Below, piece after piece: positions 61,874 to 64,000 of a DNA stretch of 64,000 nt (position 1 is the first letter of the stretch; each line of letters starts with the position of its first letter). This DNA comes from Holophagales bacterium. GTDB taxonomy: Bacteria; Acidobacteriota; Thermoanaerobaculia; Multivoradales; Multivoraceae. A program made the position numbers and the translations under genes. Below the pieces are notes generated by a model. It was not told where the DNA came from. It was given only the letters and a program-made list of their open reading frames with translations, and ran no database searches. The DNA is taken from the NCBI GenBank assembly GCA_009843505.1, contig VYDI01000031.1, forward strand, positions 1 to 64,000. The letters run 5' to 3'.

Positions 61874-62695
61874 CTAGGGCTCCCGGAAGCTGGCAAAGCT
61901 ACGGGAGCACGGGTTCTCCAGGTCGAATTGGGCGAGTTCGACCGCGCGCGCCACGGCATCCTTCAGTGCATCGGGGGCAGCAGGGTCGTCGGCATCGAAC
62001 CCCACGAGGTCGGTCAAATCGATACCCATCGTTTCCATGTGCAAGCTGAACAGGGCTTCCCCGCGCAGGATGCGCTGCAGTCCCACGTTCACGTCCGTGA
62101 TCGCCCCGACCAGGCGCGGGTACGCCTCGAGGTGGGGGAGCAGATTGCCCTCGTCATCGTAGTAGCGACGGTCGCCGTCTCGCTCCATCGGCCCCAGAGT
62201 CGTGGTCATGAACACGTTCAGGCGGTCGACGTACTGTCCGAGGGACAGGAGCAGGACTCTGCCCCTCACGACCGCCTGCACCAGGAAGCTGTCCAGCGAC
62301 TCGAAGTTCTGGCTGTCGAAAGCGGCCTGGAGGACCCGATCGTCGTGCAAGTAGTAGAACTCGCCCAACGGAATGTCCGGTGCCAGGCCCTCCTCGATCT
62401 GCTGGACGACCTGTCTGTGGGGCCGCATGTCCTCCAGTTGGTCGTGCAGGAACGAGACGAGGATCTCGAAGTCGCAGATGAGGACTTCGCGGTACTTCAG
62501 CGCGACTTCCTGTTCGCTCGCCGCCTCCTGGCGGTTGCCGAGGAGGAAAGCCAGGTAGACGCCGACGAAGACGACCAGGAGCTCGATGGCGAAGAACGGC
62601 AGGTTTCTCCGCAATCTGGTGCCGAACCCCGGAAGGGTCGCCGGCGTCTCAGCCATCTCGTCTTCCTGTGCGCGTCGCAACCGGTTCCAGAACAT
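61874..62695 (-). CDS. single-TM protein of unknown function (DUF6090-like layout)
   Basis: A 273-residue protein. A short cytoplasmic N-terminus, one TM helix ([20 protein letters not shown], about residues 34-53) and a helical C-terminal part ([38 protein letters not shown]). Layout resembles DUF6090-type proteins, in which a VVIGILIAL-like helix precedes coiled helices; no function is known. Low similarity, so only the layout is claimed. 37 bases before it on the same strand lies the small phosphatase gene. Confidence 0.75.
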   Translation of the reverse strand: MFWNRLRRAQEDEMAETPATLPGFGTRLRRNLPFFAIELLVVFVGVYLAFLLGNRQEAASEQEVALKYREVLICDFEILVSFLHDQLEDMRPHRQVVQQIEEGLAPDIPLGEFYYLHDDRVLQAAFDSQNFESLDSFLVQAVVRGRVLLLSLGQYVDRLNVFMTTTLGPMERDGDRRYYDDEGNLLPHLEAYPRLVGAITDVNVGLQRILRGEALFSLHMETMGIDLTDLVGFDADDPAAPDALKDAVARAVELAQFDLENPCSRSFASFREP

Positions 62696-62733
62696 GACGG
62701 AGATGACGTCGGTCCGTCAGGAGCCGCGGACTC

Positions 62734-63249
62734 TCAGGGCCGCGAATCAAGATAGCGGTCGACCGCCTTCTCGAGCGCGGCGCTTCGCAGCCCGTTCTCC
62801 TTCGCGCGGGTGCGGGCCTCTTCCCGGTCCACACCCTTTCCGGCGACCAGATAAGCGTAGTAGAGGGCGCCGACCCGGTTGCCCGAGGCGCAGTGGACGA
62901 GCACCGGGCCGTCCACCTTGTCCATCGCTTCGATGAAGCGCTCGAAGGTCTCGGGTTGCTCGAGGCGTTCCGCGTCTACCGGCACGTTCAGGTAGGGAAC
63001 GTCGAGGCTCTGGAGCGCAGCCTGTTCGTCGAAGCCCCGGTTCTCGCCTTCGGCGCGCAGGTCCAGGACGAAGGACAGGCCGTCGGCGGCCATCGCCTTG
63101 AGCTGGTCCTCGGTCGGCTGGCCGCCGAAGAGAACGCCGGGCTCCGGGTGCTTCGCGCCGCGCAGGCCGTGGTCCTTCTGTTCCGCGGCGATGGCGGGCG
63201 CGCCGAGGACGAGGGCGGAGAGGGCGGTCGCAAGAAACACGCTACGCAT
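62734..63249 (-). CDS. periplasmic DUF442/dual-specificity-type phosphatase-like protein
   Basis: A 171-residue protein with signal peptide (ATALSALVLGAPAIAAE). GGQPTEDQLKAMAADGLSFVLDLR and VLVHCASGNRVGALYYAY (Cys120, HCxSGxR) match the DUF442/Blh phosphatase-like family related to tyrosine phosphatases. Export of a phosphatase of this type is uncommon; periplasmic role unknown. The ATG overlaps the sufT stop by one base (TGATG), so translation is coupled. Confidence 0.85.
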   Translation of the reverse strand: MRSVFLATALSALVLGAPAIAAEQKDHGLRGAKHPEPGVLFGGQPTEDQLKAMAADGLSFVLDLRAEGENRGFDEQAALQSLDVPYLNVPVDAERLEQPETFERFIEAMDKVDGPVLVHCASGNRVGALYYAYLVAGKGVDREEARTRAKENGLRSAALEKAVDRYLDSRP

Positions 63250-63590
63250 CAGAAGAACCCCAGTTCGAGTTTCGCGGCCTCGCTCATCATCGCCGGGTTC
63301 CACGTCGGATCCCAGACCACCTCGACTTCGGCGTCTTCGACGCCCTCGACGTCGCGAACCGTCCGCTCCACGTCGCCGGGCAGCGACTCGGCGACCGGGC
63401 AGTGCGGCGAGGTCAGGGTCATCTGCAGCTTGACGTGTGCTTTCTCATCGATCCGCACGTCGTAGATCAGGCCGAGCTCGTAGATGTCGACCGGAATCTC
63501 CGGGTCGTAGACCGTCTTGAGCGCCTCGACGATGCGGGCCTCGAGGGCCGCCGTGTCCACCTGGACTCCGCTCGCGGCGATGTCGTCCAT
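63249..63590 (-). CDS. sufT: SufT-like MIP18/DUF59 iron-sulfur assembly protein
   Basis: A 113-residue protein. LKTVYDPEIPVDIYELGLIYDV and LTSPHCPVAESLPGDVE are the MIP18 family signatures with the conserved Cys. Helps mature Fe-S proteins alongside the SUF system. Lies 30 bases downstream of sufU. Confidence 0.9.
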   Translation of the reverse strand: MDDIAASGVQVDTAALEARIVEALKTVYDPEIPVDIYELGLIYDVRIDEKAHVKLQMTLTSPHCPVAESLPGDVERTVRDVEGVEDAEVEVVWDPTWNPAMMSEAAKLELGFF

Positions 63591-63620
63591 TGTCAGTTTC
63601 CTCCCGTCCGACGGTACAGC

Positions 63621-64000
63621 CTACTCGGTGGACACCGTCTCCGAGTCCCCACCCTCGAGCGCCGCCCGGAGAGCGTGCCACGCCAGCGTCGCGCATTTGA
63701 TCCGCACCGGGTAGTCCTTGACGCCGCTCAGGACCTCCAGCTTGCCGAGGTCGACGCCGGCCGCCCCGTTGCCGTCGCCGGTCATCAACTTCAGGAAGGA
63801 AGCGATCAGCGCCTCCGCCTGCGGCCGTTCGAGCCCGCGGACGGCCTCGGTCATCAGGGAAGCCGAAGCGGTCGAGATCGCGCAGCCGACACCCTCGAAG
63901 GTCACGGCGTCGACAACGTCGCCGTCGGTGCGCAGGTAGACCTTCACCTGATCGCCGCAGAGCGGGTTGTAGCCCTCGGCGGAGGCACACACCGGCTCCA
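63621..64000 (-). CDS. sufU: SufU-type Fe-S scaffold/sulfur-transfer protein, N-terminus beyond window
   Basis: The 5' end is cut by the right edge; about 126 residues remain. AEGYNPLCGDQVKVYL, VTFEGVGCAISTASASLM and YPVRIKCATLAWHALRAAL carry the three cysteines of SufU, and GDGNGA replaces the usual insertion seen between the second and third in SufU relative to IscU. Works with SufS in Fe-S assembly. Upstream suf genes are expected beyond the window. Confidence 0.92.
   Translation of the reverse strand, partial: EPVCASAEGYNPLCGDQVKVYLRTDGDVVDAVTFEGVGCAISTASASLMTEAVRGLERPQAEALIASFLKLMTGDGNGAAGVDLGKLEVLSGVKDYPVRIKCATLAWHALRAALEGGDSETVSTE

Overview
The window is GC-rich (my visual impression is well over 65% G+C) and gene-dense, with almost every base assigned to about 50 protein genes, five tRNA genes and one probable large non-coding RNA. 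The lipid A/KDO genes, Tat system, LolA-like and MsbA-like proteins show a diderm bacterium. The ToxR/CadC-type membrane regulator, the DUF4910 and DUF3604 proteins, the many secreted esterases and sulfatase-like enzymes, a dockerin-tagged SGNH hydrolase and the secreted domain with a VKVLDGC core suggest Acidobacteriota, perhaps the Thermoanaerobaculia lineage. That placement is inference; there is no rRNA gene here to prove it.

Layout. 1-4.9 kb: three minus-strand secreted proteins, including a metzincin protease. 5-7.5 kb: a lysophospholipid acyltransferase-like gene and an MsbA-like ABC exporter. 7.6-10.8 kb: ligA and a secreted esterase. 10.8-12 kb: a RES/Xre toxin-antitoxin pair with a promoter-operator. 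12-20.3 kb: a long minus-strand housekeeping run, tilS-ftsH-cdaA-cdaR-glmM-pdxJ-sigma-54 regulator, combining c-di-AMP synthesis with the amino-sugar step of wall synthesis. 20.3-23 kb: tRNA-Met, an ArsR-type regulator, an ECF-like sigma factor, rpmG, tRNA-Asp, tRNA-Val and superoxide dismutase. 23-25.9 kb: a C-terminal processing protease diverging from tatA-tatC. 25.9-30.8 kb: kdsB-pyrG-kdsA-kdsD-kdsC, a complete arabinose-5-P to CMP-KDO pathway with its CTP supply. 30.8-34 kb: a lipoprotein, a LolA-like protein and purH.

34.1-35.05 kb is the most unusual stretch. After tRNA-Phe comes a region of about 640 bases with no credible protein. It starts at a TTGACA-18-TACGTT promoter, ends in a run of seven T, and its first and last ten bases are perfectly complementary. 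I read it as an undescribed, highly structured non-coding RNA.

35-40 kb: a ToxR-like regulator, aat, a YchF-type GTPase, the SGNH-dockerin protein and a secreted protein. 40.9-49.9 kb: envelope enzymes, namely two alkaline-phosphatase-superfamily proteins, a GT-C-like membrane glycosyltransferase, a DUF4910 peptidase-like protein and an SDR. 50-64 kb: purA, tRNA-Lys, a DUF3604 lipoprotein, a serine beta-lactamase-like hydrolase, a sulfatase, a PQQ-dependent dehydrogenase with heme c, an EF-hand esterase, transketolase, a one-TM protein, a small phosphatase, and sufT and sufU at the right edge.

Two genome-wide habits are visible. First, many first genes of transcription units lack a Shine-Dalgarno and instead have a TANNNT box 5-9 bases before the start codon, which suggests leaderless mRNAs. 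Second, a modular palindromic repeat ending in GCGCACC occurs seven times: five copies lie just 3' of genes, and two lie in frame inside glmM and the DUF4910 gene.
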